NCBI GenBank assembly: GCA_027600665.1
Contig: JADGJL010000012.1
Span: 62,001-126,000 of the forward strand
DNA from: Irineochytrium annulatum
Lineage: Eukaryota; Chytridiomycota; Chytridiomycetes; Chytridiales; Chytridiaceae
Direction: 5' to 3'
Length of the DNA stretch: 64,000 nt
Below, one piece after another: positions 8,054-16,852 of the stretch (positions within the stretch are counted from its first letter, which is position 1; each line of letters opens with the position of its first letter). The notes under the pieces are model-generated. The model ran no database searches. It was not told the DNA's origin and worked only from the letters and a program-made list of their open reading frames with translations. The position numbers and the translations under genes are program-made.

Positions 8054-9835
8054 CTATTTCCTCTGTTCCAACCTGGAGATTGGTATACGGTATCCTGCAA
8101 TGGTTTGCTCTCCCGGTACACTGCTTAGATCGAATATCGCATTTCCTTCATAAAAGAGTTCCAACCTGCGGTAGACATTGCGCAGTCCTACATGTTCACC
8201 GTTTCTGGGTCTTTCAGAACGAATATCTCTCAGAAGCTCGGTTAGTCTCCCTGCATCCATGCCAATTCCATTATCGATCACCTGAATTAGCAATTCAGAA
8301 GCATTTCGTCTCGCCATTATCTTGATCTGTCTGCCATTTTTTCGCGCCTGCAAGCCATGTTTGCAGGCATTTTCGACGAGCGGTTGAATACTCATTCGCG
8401 GAATTAGCAACGAAGCTGCATCAGGGTCAACCTCGAAGGTGTAATCAAACAGCTCTCCAAAGCGAAACTTCTCAATCTGGAGATACAGATTCGTAAATTG
8501 CAGTTCTTCTTGCAAAGGAATCAGATTGTCAGAATGACTGAGCAACTGTCTCATCAGCATGGACAGACTTTTAATAATCTCAATGACTTCTGTATATCCA
8601 TTTTTCGTACTAACGACCAGCAAGGCATTCAAAGTGTTAAATAAAAAATGGGGATTCATCTGACTCTGGAGCATGGACAATTCGGTCCTTACTTGATCCA
8701 ACTCCAGATCTTTTTGACGGATTTCCAGTTTATATACGTCATTAATCAACGTATGAATTTTACCAATCATGATGTTAAATGTACGAATCAGCCCGCCAAT
8801 CTCGTCGCGCCCTTCCTGAATTTCAATTAGATCGAATCGTTCGTTGCGAACCTTCTCCATATGTCTGGACAACTTGCGAATCCGATAGTGATAGGAGCGC
8901 AAAATAATATAGATCAACACAGAGGGGACCACTATACTTATTGCCAGTAATCCCAGAATGGATTTGAAGGCTTCTTGCAACAGGTGGTCAAGGTGACGCG
9001 TATCGGCAACGCCAATCAATTTCCAACCCTTAAGGTACGCTAAATTGCCCAATGACTTTTCGAGTGTATAACCAGAATCGCCAGCTTCCTTGGATATTGA
9101 TTCGTTATCCTGGTTGGATATGGCGGTTTCGCTGAATTCTCCGCTTGAAACGACAGTACGGTTGTTGCTATCGACCAGACGCAGCTGAAGACTGTCTGAC
9201 TCGCGATTCAAAATGCTATACACCCGGTTAAGTTCCAGATCGATCTTGGAATACTTGTTGTAATTGGCATAGGAAGTGTAGGTATCCATTTTGCCAATCA
9301 CACTGATCCTTCTTCCCGCGTTAAATCCGGACGGCTCAACATAATCAACAACAAGAATGCCCCCACTGGTGGATTTCAGCTGTTTCAATCCAGGAAGTAC
9401 ATTCTTGTCTTTCATCACAATATAATGACTGCCCGTCTGAATGGTATCATTATCCGTATAGATACGTACCTCCAGAATATTCGCTGACATATACCGTGTT
9501 AATTTATCTCGCAGAAATGCATGATACACATTGTAATAATCGACGGGGGAAGAATAGGTCCGATCCAATGCCTCGTATAGCGAATCGTCTGCTGCAATAA
9601 TTCGGCTAAGAGCAACGCTCTCATCAATCATGCCAAGCAGTTCCCCCGCAGCCCTGTCGATGGATTTGCGCAGATTTTCCTGTTCTCTAATTTTGATATC
9701 CGCAGAGGTTCGTTGATAGAAGAAGATATTAATCGTTATTACAGGAAGGAGAATACTTAGTACATAAATAAGCAGAAATTTTGATCGGAGAGGAATATCA
9801 TTAACCTTACGGAACATCCAGAATTTATGACGCAT
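8054..9835 (-). CDS. YesM-type sensor histidine kinase
   Basis: The ATG at 9835 is chosen because it is the first start after the stop of the upstream regulator (9840), with AAGGGTG upstream; an in-frame ATG at 9943 would overlap that gene. The 593-residue protein has a first membrane segment (about 18-40), an extracellular sensor region (about 40-265), a second membrane segment and HAMP domain. The His-kinase core has its phosphorylated His at residue 396 (QMNPHFLFNTLNAL). The HATPase domain has N box VENACKHG and G boxes DNGIGM and GLRNVYRRL. It senses an extracellular sugar or ligand-loaded binding protein and phosphorylates YesN-like regulators. It is flanked by two such regulators, encoded immediately before and after it. 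Confidence 0.94.
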   Translation of the reverse strand: MRHKFWMFRKVNDIPLRSKFLLIYVLSILLPVITINIFFYQRTSADIKIREQENLRKSIDRAAGELLGMIDESVALSRIIAADDSLYEALDRTYSSPVDYYNVYHAFLRDKLTRYMSANILEVRIYTDNDTIQTGSHYIVMKDKNVLPGLKQLKSTSGGILVVDYVEPSGFNAGRRISVIGKMDTYTSYANYNKYSKIDLELNRVYSILNRESDSLQLRLVDSNNRTVVSSGEFSETAISNQDNESISKEAGDSGYTLEKSLGNLAYLKGWKLIGVADTRHLDHLLQEAFKSILGLLAISIVVPSVLIYIILRSYHYRIRKLSRHMEKVRNERFDLIEIQEGRDEIGGLIRTFNIMIGKIHTLINDVYKLEIRQKDLELDQVRTELSMLQSQMNPHFLFNTLNALLVVSTKNGYTEVIEIIKSLSMLMRQLLSHSDNLIPLQEELQFTNLYLQIEKFRFGELFDYTFEVDPDAASLLIPRMSIQPLVENACKHGLQARKNGRQIKIMARRNASELLIQVIDNGIGMDAGRLTELLRDIRSERPRNGEHVGLRNVYRRLELFYEGNAIFDLSSVPGEQTIAGYRIPISRLEQRK

Positions 9836-9839
9836 ATGA

Positions 9840-10955
9840 TCACCCTTGATTTTTGTTTTTGTAGACGGATGGAAGCTCCCCTGTATGTGCTCTGAATTTT
9901 TGGGTGAAATATTCAGCATCATGATATCCCAGACTGAATGCAATGTCAGTAATCTTCATATTGGTACGTCGCAGGAGTTTACGGGCCTCCTCAACACGAA
10001 GCTGGTGCACATAGTCACTGAAACTGACTCCCATCTCCCGCTTGAACTGTTGACCCAGATAGGCAGAATTCACGTGAATACGATTAGCTACATCTTGTAA
10101 TTTAATTTTACTTCGATAGTGTTGTTTCAATTCATTCAGCGCTTCTGCAACAAGCCCTCCTGTACCCGATTTTTGCTTCGATTCAGACTGGGAAAGTTGC
10201 GCGGACAGTCGAACACACAGGTCTTGTAATGTTCCAGAAGTCCAACTCGCAGCCTCGTGCCATTCTTTTTCACATAGTATTTCTCTGCAAACCTCTCTCT
10301 TTCCATATTTCCGTAGCAAATCCCCATGGATATATCGGATGACATGATGTATCCACTCCAATGAAACTTCTGCTTTCTCACTTTTCTTTAGCAATGCCCT
10401 CACTGCATCATCGATGGAATATGTGTTTCCTGCTTCAATCAACGCCAAGATCTCTTTGGAGATGTTCATCATTTGCTCTAAATTATATTCTTCGCTTATT
10501 TGATATTCATGAAGATGATTTTCATAGGCTTCATCTGTAACCATAATTCCATTCTGCTGTTGTCGTTCATTTCTACGTTTGTCCAGAGGTTCTATCATTT
10601 CCATAAGGATTTGATGAATTTCCTCGGGAACAAGAGGTTTAAGCACATACTGATCGACTTGATACCGTATGGCTTGCTTGGCATAATTAAAATCGGAGTA
10701 TCCTGTAACGATAACGATTTTGGAGGTATAAGCGAGATCTTCTCGCAAGGTGTGGATCAGACCGAGACCATCCATAACAGGCATTTGAATATCAGTAACG
10801 ACAAGATCCGGTTCAACCGAGTTGAACAAAGCAAGTGCTTCCTCCCCATCGGTTGCCGTCCCACAGAGTTCATATCCACAAGCTCGCCAGTCGATCATCG
10901 TTCTCCATCCTTCTAGCATAAACGGCTCATCATCAGCGACAATGACCTTGTACAT
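9840..10955 (-). CDS. YesN-type response regulator with AraC DNA-binding domain (second of two)
   Basis: The 371-residue protein is the first gene of the operon. The receiver (1-120) has D8/D9, phosphoacceptor D55 (LVVTDIQMP) and Lys in VLKPL. The middle region is shorter than in its paralogue downstream. The C-terminal AraC domain (about 270-365) contains VSFSDYVHQLRVEEARKLL and DIAFSLGYHDAEYF. It ends 4 bases before the kinase start, so the two are co-translated. AGAGGTGAG precedes the ATG. Having two full YesN regulators around a single kinase is uncommon. They may bind different promoters, or one may answer another kinase. Confidence 0.93.
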   Translation of the reverse strand: MYKVIVADDEPFMLEGWRTMIDWRACGYELCGTATDGEEALALFNSVEPDLVVTDIQMPVMDGLGLIHTLREDLAYTSKIVIVTGYSDFNYAKQAIRYQVDQYVLKPLVPEEIHQILMEMIEPLDKRRNERQQQNGIMVTDEAYENHLHEYQISEEYNLEQMMNISKEILALIEAGNTYSIDDAVRALLKKSEKAEVSLEWIHHVIRYIHGDLLRKYGKREVCREILCEKEWHEAASWTSGTLQDLCVRLSAQLSQSESKQKSGTGGLVAEALNELKQHYRSKIKLQDVANRIHVNSAYLGQQFKREMGVSFSDYVHQLRVEEARKLLRRTNMKITDIAFSLGYHDAEYFTQKFRAHTGELPSVYKNKNQG

Positions 10956-11338
10956 TAGCTCACCTCTCTTTTGTCCGTGATCAGCTGCATGTATTTTATC
11001 TATATCTATGGGTAGATTCCATTTGTTCCGAAAACGCTAAACAGCAGAACAACAGCAGGATTGTTGTCTGCTCGCACAACTTGGAGAATTTCAGGATCTG
11101 AAGATGTATGCAATTGTATAATAAATTACATTTTTACCAGTCTAACCATCATTAATCGATAACTTAGAATTGTATCTATCAGTCGTATTATAAGAACGCT
11201 CCGATTATAACGAAGCGCCGGGAATGACAATACAAGTGTAACGCTTACATTTTTGTGCAACAACCTGATAAACTATAGGTTTTCACCCGATAAATTATAG
11301 GTCGAGCTCAGAAGTAATCCACTAACAGGCAAGAGAAT
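10956..11338. other. Intergenic region with long 5' leader of the regulator-transporter operon
   Basis: No gene is seen in these 383 bases. The regulated promoter lies at 11235-11301, which leaves a leader of about 275 bases before the first regulator gene. On the minus strand the leader contains an imperfect hairpin (11042-11072, AGCAGA.CAACA / TGTTG..TCTGCT) followed by a short T-rich segment. It could act as an attenuator or simply stabilise the message. Confidence 0.5.
11235..11301 (-). promoter_or_regulatory. Box promoter 1 (regulator-kinase-transporter operon)
   Basis: On the minus strand: distal box CCTATAATTTATCGGG (11286-11301), proximal box CCTATAGTTTATCAGG (11264-11279), -35 TTGTTG (11258-11263) touching the proximal box, a 17-base spacer containing the cre-like half TGTAAGCG, and -10 TACACT (11235-11240). 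The two boxes are direct repeats 22 bases apart, about two helix turns. This fits an AraC-type activator dimer contacting RNA polymerase. The same arrangement is present at 15225 and 39968. Confidence 0.75.
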
Positions 11339-12178
11339 TTATTCTCCGCGCACAATACGGAATCCTTGATCAGGCCCAAAACCATTTGCATCAAATTTGC
11401 CTCGGAATGCTATTTCATTGTTATTGACACCGCCCATCCAGCCTCCGCCTTTCACAACTCGCCAAGTTTGATTGGGTCCCTCCGGATCGCTGTACCACTC
11501 CCAGCACCATTCTCTCACATTCCCAGACATATCATAGATTCCTAACTCATTCGCCTTCTGAGTTCCGACTTTTTTGGTTTGGTTACGATTACTCTCAATA
11601 GCGGGCCAGCTCCAATCACCTGTCAGAATATTTTCGCCGGCATTTATCCAGTACCAAGCAACTTCATCCGGATTATTACTTCCGCTGTATGTGTAATCTA
11701 AGCTCTTTTGGCCTCCGCTTGCAGCGTACTCCCATTCTGCTTCTGTAGGTAAACGGTAACCGTTGGCACCTTCGTTGATCGTTACATTCCATTTGATATT
11801 GTCGTTTTCATTGTGATTATTCGTATCCAGATTGTCCTTGTCTATATTGTAATAAGGTTTCAGGTTTTCTTTTATACTTTTTTGATTACAGTATTCGACT
11901 GCGTCATACCAGCTGACCATTTCAACTGGCAGATCATCTCCCTTGAAGCCAGACGGGTTTTCCCCCATAATTTCCATCCATTCTTTTTGAGTCACTTCAT
12001 ATTTGCCAATATAAAAGGAGTCCAGCGTTTCATTTTTATTAGTAAAACTCGACTTACTGCTCTTGAAAGCCCCTCCTTCGACGAAAACCATGTCATCGTT
12101 TAATTGAGAATTACCGGCTGAACAAGCACTCAGACTAACAACCATGGCAATTAAAGTTAACCATACTAGCTTCCTCAT
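11339..12178 (-). CDS. SUMF1/formylglycine-generating-enzyme-like lipoprotein without catalytic cysteines
   Basis: The 279-residue protein has a lipoprotein signal (lipobox LSAC, Cys19) and one full FGE-sulfatase (SUMF1) fold domain. Its motifs include YEVTQKEWMEIMGENPSGF, RLPTEAEWEYAASGG, MSGNVREWCWEW and GFRIVR. In true formylglycine-generating enzymes two cysteines in the C-terminal part of the fold carry out catalysis. Here the corresponding stretch reads GGGWMGGVNNNEIAFRG and has none, so sulfatase activation is not expected. It may bind a carbohydrate or a protein at the cell surface. It is the last gene of the xylanase operon, 134 bases after GH11. AAAGGAG precedes the start. Confidence 0.85.
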   Translation of the reverse strand: MRKLVWLTLIAMVVSLSACSAGNSQLNDDMVFVEGGAFKSSKSSFTNKNETLDSFYIGKYEVTQKEWMEIMGENPSGFKGDDLPVEMVSWYDAVEYCNQKSIKENLKPYYNIDKDNLDTNNHNENDNIKWNVTINEGANGYRLPTEAEWEYAASGGQKSLDYTYSGSNNPDEVAWYWINAGENILTGDWSWPAIESNRNQTKKVGTQKANELGIYDMSGNVREWCWEWYSDPEGPNQTWRVVKGGGWMGGVNNNEIAFRGKFDANGFGPDQGFRIVRGE

Positions 12179-12312
12179 TCAATTATTCTCCTTTGCTAAG
12201 CTTGAATCCGGCAACGTCGAGGTCCGTTAATCTGCTGAATAACGGTTCCTCAACGCTTCCGGAAAATTGAAATCAAATGCAAGTGCAGACGTTGAATTAC
12301 ATTACATCATTT

Positions 12313-12948
12313 TTACCAAACCGTTACGTTTGCACTTCCGCTGCTTTGATAACCCTCTGTAGCCATTACCTGATAGGACCAACTATTTCCAAGGTACATC
12401 CCTTTGCTCGCCCACGCATTCACATGATTGCTGAAAGTAATGGTAGAATTGACACCAGTCGGTCTCTTGGACTGTCTAACACTCCAATACTGAGGGAAAG
12501 TCTGCGTACCATCAATGGAAGGTGCATTGTATCTCATCGTTGTATAGATGTCATATGTGCCACCATCACTGTTCACCGTGCCCTTATACGTTCCGGTCGG
12601 ACGATACGTTCCCCAGCTATCCACCACGTAATATTCAATTAAAGCGTTTCTAGTCCATCCATAGAAGGTGAGATAGCCATTACCTGAAGGAGCGAACACA
12701 CCGGCATTGTAATTGACTACCCGATTAGGTGTGCCATATGTCCACCCTTTCCCGACAACAAAGTTCCCGGTATTTTGCCAATTCACGCTGTAATTCCCGC
12801 CAGATCCATTCACGGCGTTGACCGTTCCTCCACCATCTGTCCAATTTTGCCAATAATCTGTTGCAGCACTAGATGTTGCTGCGAATACACCAAAACTCAT
12901 GGAAGCTGCAAGAACAACAGTCATTAATTTTTTACCGAATTTGAACAT
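12313..12948 (-). CDS. xynA: Endo-1,4-beta-xylanase, GH11, secreted
   Basis: The 211-residue protein has a cleavable signal peptide (about 1-28, ending near ATSSAA) and the complete GH11 jelly-roll. The catalytic pair is visible: nucleophile E105 in [12 protein letters not shown] and acid/base E198 in [10 protein letters not shown]. The thumb loop contains [17 protein letters not shown]. It cuts the xylan backbone outside the cell. Length and motifs closely follow the small Bacillus xylanase A type, with no extra binding module. The start has AGGAGGT upstream. It lies between the CE1-type esterase gene (73-base gap) and the SUMF1-like lipoprotein gene, in an operon with a regulated promoter at 15225. 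Confidence 0.97.
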   Translation of the reverse strand: MFKFGKKLMTVVLAASMSFGVFAATSSAATDYWQNWTDGGGTVNAVNGSGGNYSVNWQNTGNFVVGKGWTYGTPNRVVNYNAGVFAPSGNGYLTFYGWTRNALIEYYVVDSWGTYRPTGTYKGTVNSDGGTYDIYTTMRYNAPSIDGTQTFPQYWSVRQSKRPTGVNSTITFSNHVNAWASKGMYLGNSWSYQVMATEGYQSSGSANVTVW

Positions 12949-13021
12949 AAAATGATACCTCCTGATATTTTAATAGATTTGGTTGACACTACAATCCGAT
13001 ATGAATGATCTTCAGCAGATT

Positions 13022-13822
<801 letters not shown>

Positions 13823-13835
13823 CTATCCGTCTTAA

Positions 13836-15119
13836 TTAATCCACATAGCCAAAACCCAGAATGGTGAAGCATTTATGTTCATGACCTTCTGCCATGTCGA
13901 TCTCGATGGAGTGCTCCCTAACTTGTTCTTCGTCAAGCAGAAGTAATGCATGGCAATGGGTCCAGTTGATCTTACGCGGATCGACTTTTTGGACCAATAC
14001 CCCATCTACCCTGATATCTGCAGTTCCGAATTCGTCACTACCCGAATCCTTAAAGATCAGAATGAGGCGTTTGCACTGCAAGCTTATCTTGAAGCTGCTC
14101 TGAGACCCTTTTCCCTCTCCCGAACGCATCCAGTTGTTGGGGAACTGGGGTGTACCATAGTCATGAGCATCCATCTCAGCCATCTGCAGATCCGTGTCCG
14201 TTTTGCAAAAAGAGCCTTCATCGATAAGGGCGATGTTATTGCCGTTTTTCCGATCCAACAGCTTCACATGAACAAAATCATCTCCAATTAGCGGAGCTTT
14301 TTTATTATCATGATCTTGCTCATCCCATTCAGAATGATTCGTCACATCGAACAAATATTCCAAACAATCGGCCATAATCCGATGCCCTGTATTAGTCGGA
14401 TGATATATATCATGGAAAAATTGCTTTTTGGAAATAATGTTACCCTCATCTATTGTCATGTTGAACTGATCTACGACAGCATCTTTCACACTTACCATTG
14501 GCAGATCATAATGCCAGCCAACCGGGGCGAGACGATCCTGCAGATTCCAGTCATTTTCAAATACACTGAATAACAAGATGACTGCTGGCTTGTTATCGGC
14601 AGCAAGTACTTTGAGCACCAGACTCTCGTAACAATTCCCTTGAGTTTCATCATCTGCGTCATTAACTGCGAATTCGATTATGACAATATCCGGCTGAACC
14701 GTACCTCCACGTAACACATCACGATCATAACGTACAATCCCCAATTCCGAAGGAGTTCCACCTACGCCTGCTTTAATCAGATGAATCGGACTATCTTTTG
14801 AAAGCGCAAACATAAACTTGAACGATTCATACGACCGATAAGCGTAACTTTGAAGATGAATAGGTATTGCACCAGCACCTTGGGTAATGGAGCCTCCAAT
14901 ATAAGCAATAACAACAGGTTCGCCGTTTTTTGCCTTCTCAATGGCTCGTTTTAATCTGACATTAATCCCTTTGTTCAGAAGAGACCGGCCAATCATGTCG
15001 CGATATCCTTGTGATTCAAAGTCAATTGTGGGCTTGACTGACGAAGCTGTCACTCCCACTGGATCACGCGGTGCAGTGAATTCCGTGTTTTCACCTGCAT
15101 CTTCTGAATCCCGGAGCAT
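13836..15119 (-). CDS. SGNH-family carbohydrate esterase with C-terminal beta-sandwich region
   Basis: The 427-residue protein has an SGNH hydrolase domain (about 60-260). Block I is GGSITQGAGA with Ser77, block II is the GVGG Gly, block III Asn153 (FAVND), and block V is D237/H240 in DIYHPTNTGHR. The C-terminal 160 residues look like a beta-sandwich extension ending ILGFGYVD, probably a sugar-binding or stabilising module. There is no signal peptide. It is the first gene of the xylan operon, so deacetylation of imported acetyl-xylo-oligosaccharides is the best guess. The ATG at 15119 has only a weak GGTG-type upstream signal. The first 30 residues are not conserved-looking, and a later start is possible. 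Confidence 0.85.
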   Translation of the reverse strand: MLRDSEDAGENTEFTAPRDPVGVTASSVKPTIDFESQGYRDMIGRSLLNKGINVRLKRAIEKAKNGEPVVIAYIGGSITQGAGAIPIHLQSYAYRSYESFKFMFALSKDSPIHLIKAGVGGTPSELGIVRYDRDVLRGGTVQPDIVIIEFAVNDADDETQGNCYESLVLKVLAADNKPAVILLFSVFENDWNLQDRLAPVGWHYDLPMVSVKDAVVDQFNMTIDEGNIISKKQFFHDIYHPTNTGHRIMADCLEYLFDVTNHSEWDEQDHDNKKAPLIGDDFVHVKLLDRKNGNNIALIDEGSFCKTDTDLQMAEMDAHDYGTPQFPNNWMRSGEGKGSQSSFKISLQCKRLILIFKDSGSDEFGTADIRVDGVLVQKVDPRKINWTHCHALLLLDEEQVREHSIEIDMAEGHEHKCFTILGFGYVD

Positions 15120-15224
15120 AAATCACCATCACATCCTTTCGGCTAGATTCTGATCATCCCTCAAACCAAATTTAAAGGATCACAGCTTGTATTATGATTA
15201 GATCAGGTGTGATCCTTCTCCCAA

Positions 15225-15269
15225 AGTGTATCGCTTACATAATTTTACAACAACCTGACAAAGTATAGG
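15225..15269 (-). promoter_or_regulatory. Box promoter 2 (xylan esterase-xylanase operon)
   Basis: On the minus strand: box CCTATACTTTGTCAGG (15254-15269) touches -35 TTGTTG (15248-15253), then a 17-base spacer with TGTAAGCG, then -10 TACACT (15225-15230). The geometry matches the promoters at 11235 and 39968 to the base, except for an 18-base spacer in the latter. A second box 22 bases upstream is only weakly recognisable here. The leader before the SGNH gene is about 100 bases. Confidence 0.75.
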
Positions 15270-15323
15270 ATTTCAACCACTATATCATTTTAAGTTAAGT
15301 ACAATAACATGCGGATCAGAACA

Positions 15324-15377
15324 CCTATAATTTTTCATGTAAACGCTTTAATTTGTATACTATTTCCATGTTATAAT
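15324..15377 (+). promoter_or_regulatory. GH8 promoter region with degenerate box and cre site
   Basis: On the plus strand, CCTATAATTTTTCATG (15324-15339) matches the regulon box at 13 of 16 positions. It is overlapped by a cre-type sequence, TGTAAACGCTTTAA (15338-15351, 13 of 14 to the CcpA consensus). Possible -10 elements are TATACT (15356-15361) and TATAAT (15372-15377). The start site cannot be fixed. It faces the divergent box promoter 2. Confidence 0.55.
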
Positions 15378-15410
15378 TTTGAAAAACCGCATTGATGAAG
15401 GAGGAAACGC

Positions 15411-16553
15411 ATGAATATCACAGGTCAAGGCGCGTTGGATACGGGTACGTATACGAATCTGTTTTTGAAGCTAGGCTACGATCAGAATGAGATTACGACC
15501 AGATTGGATGAAACATGGAACGCGCTGTTTTATGGCGATGAAAATACTCGAATATACTACCCCATGGGTGAGGACAAGGGATATTTGCTAGATACCGGTA
15601 ATCTCGATGTTCGATCTGAGGGCATGTCCTATGGCATGATGATGGCTGTTCAGATGGACAAGAAGGACGAATTTGATCGACTCTGGAATTTCTCCCACAC
15701 GTTCATGCAGCATACCGAGGGTAGATACAAAGATTACTTCGCTTGGCATTGCAAGCCTGACGGTACCCGACTCTCGCAAGGGCCTGCTCCTGATGGCGAG
15801 GAGTTTTTTGCCATGGCGCTGTTTTTCGCCTCCAACCGCTGGGGGGATGGTACTGAACCTTATGATTACAAGGCACAAGCCCGCAAGATCCTTCGTGCCT
15901 GTATACATCAAGGTGAAAACGGCGAAGGTGACCCCATGTGGGACCCGGAAACAAAACTGATCAAATTCATTCCGGAAACACCGTTTAGCGATCCGTCCTA
16001 CCATCTGCCTCATTTTTATGAACTATTCGCGAAATATGCGGATGAAGAAGATCAGGCTTTTTGGAAAGAAGCGGCGACCTCTAGTCGGTCTTACCTGCAT
16101 ACAGCCTGCCATCCCGTCACCGGACTTTCACCAGAATATGCGAACTTTGACGGCTCTCCTGCCCCAATACAGCCACATGGGGATTTCAGGCATTTTTACA
16201 GTGATGCCTATCGTACTGCTGCCAATATTGCGCTGGACTGGGAATGGTTCCGCAAGGATCCATGGCAGATCGAACAATCCAATCGGATTCAGTCCTTCTT
16301 TAGTGATATTGAAATGTCTGATTATCGTCGTTATACCATTGAGGGTGAGCCTTTTGACGAACCTTCACTGCATCCTGTTGGTTTGCTGGCTACCAATGCC
16401 ATGGCTTCACTGGCTGCAGATGGTCCGCATGCTGCCTCATTTGTTCGCAAATTTTGGAACACGCCTCTGCGTCAGGGAGAACGGCGTTATTACGACAATT
16501 GCCTGTATTTTTTCAGCATGCTGGCTCTAAGCGGAAGATATCGCATGTACTAA
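15411..16553 (+). CDS. Reducing-end-xylose releasing exo-oligoxylanase (Rex), GH8
   Basis: The 380-residue cytoplasmic protein is a GH8 (alpha/alpha)6-barrel enzyme of the Rex type, which releases xylose from the reducing end of xylo-oligosaccharides. The general acid is E70 in RSEGMSYGMM, and the likely catalytic base is D265 in HFYSDAYRTA. Length and the position of the acid agree with the well-studied Bacillus halodurans enzyme. There is no signal peptide. AAGGAGG lies 8 bases before the ATG. It is divergent from the xylan operon and shares its regulatory region, so it likely degrades the oligomers that GH11 makes and the transporters import. It ends before a strong bidirectional terminator. 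Confidence 0.95.
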   Translation: MNITGQGALDTGTYTNLFLKLGYDQNEITTRLDETWNALFYGDENTRIYYPMGEDKGYLLDTGNLDVRSEGMSYGMMMAVQMDKKDEFDRLWNFSHTFMQHTEGRYKDYFAWHCKPDGTRLSQGPAPDGEEFFAMALFFASNRWGDGTEPYDYKAQARKILRACIHQGENGEGDPMWDPETKLIKFIPETPFSDPSYHLPHFYELFAKYADEEDQAFWKEAATSSRSYLHTACHPVTGLSPEYANFDGSPAPIQPHGDFRHFYSDAYRTAANIALDWEWFRKDPWQIEQSNRIQSFFSDIEMSDYRRYTIEGEPFDEPSLHPVGLLATNAMASLAADGPHAASFVRKFWNTPLRQGERRYYDNCLYFFSMLALSGRYRMY

Positions 16554-16743
16554 GCGGATGTGTCCGTGCCATTGCACCTGTCCTGCGGACGTTGAACAAT
16601 GGTTGAGGCCAGGCTAAATTCAGCGACCATCGCCCTCGGAAAGCGGATCTTCTGGCGCTGCAAAGAATTCTAAGATAAATCTGAGCATTTGCATCGTCCC
16701 GAGCTGATGCAATGATATGTAGATCCTCTCATGAGACTTATCA

Positions 16744-16802
16744 CACAAAAAAACGTTCCCGGCTCGCATCTGCTAACTGCGAATTGGGAACGTTTTTTTG
16801 TG
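16744..16802. terminator. Bidirectional terminator between GH8 and GH127 genes
   Basis: A perfect 17-bp inverted repeat (16744-16760 and 16786-16802) combines a GC segment ACGTTCCC/GGGAACGT with runs of seven A and seven T. It can therefore terminate the converging GH8 (plus) and GH127 (minus) transcripts. Confidence 0.9.
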
Positions 16803-16852
16803 CCAATATAGGCAACAACATCATCATTTTTCTCTCTGTACGACATGCCTCT

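Noticed and set aside
9836..9943. Longer N terminus of the YesM kinase (start at 9943)
   Set aside because: It would overlap the upstream regulator by about 100 bases and place 36 hydrophilic residues before the normal start.
11238..11253. TGTAAGCGTTACAC as a full cre site
   Set aside because: Only 11 of 14 positions match the CcpA consensus; the conserved part is one half-site lying in the promoter spacer, so only a cre-like half is noted.
11264..11301. Short direct repeats as a possible CRISPR remnant
   Set aside because: Only two 16-bp copies 22 bases apart, located directly at a promoter and repeated in the same setting at two other operons; this fits regulator boxes.
11339..12178. Reading the SUMF1-domain protein as a sulfatase-activating enzyme
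   Set aside because: The catalytic cysteines are missing and no sulfatase gene is in the window.
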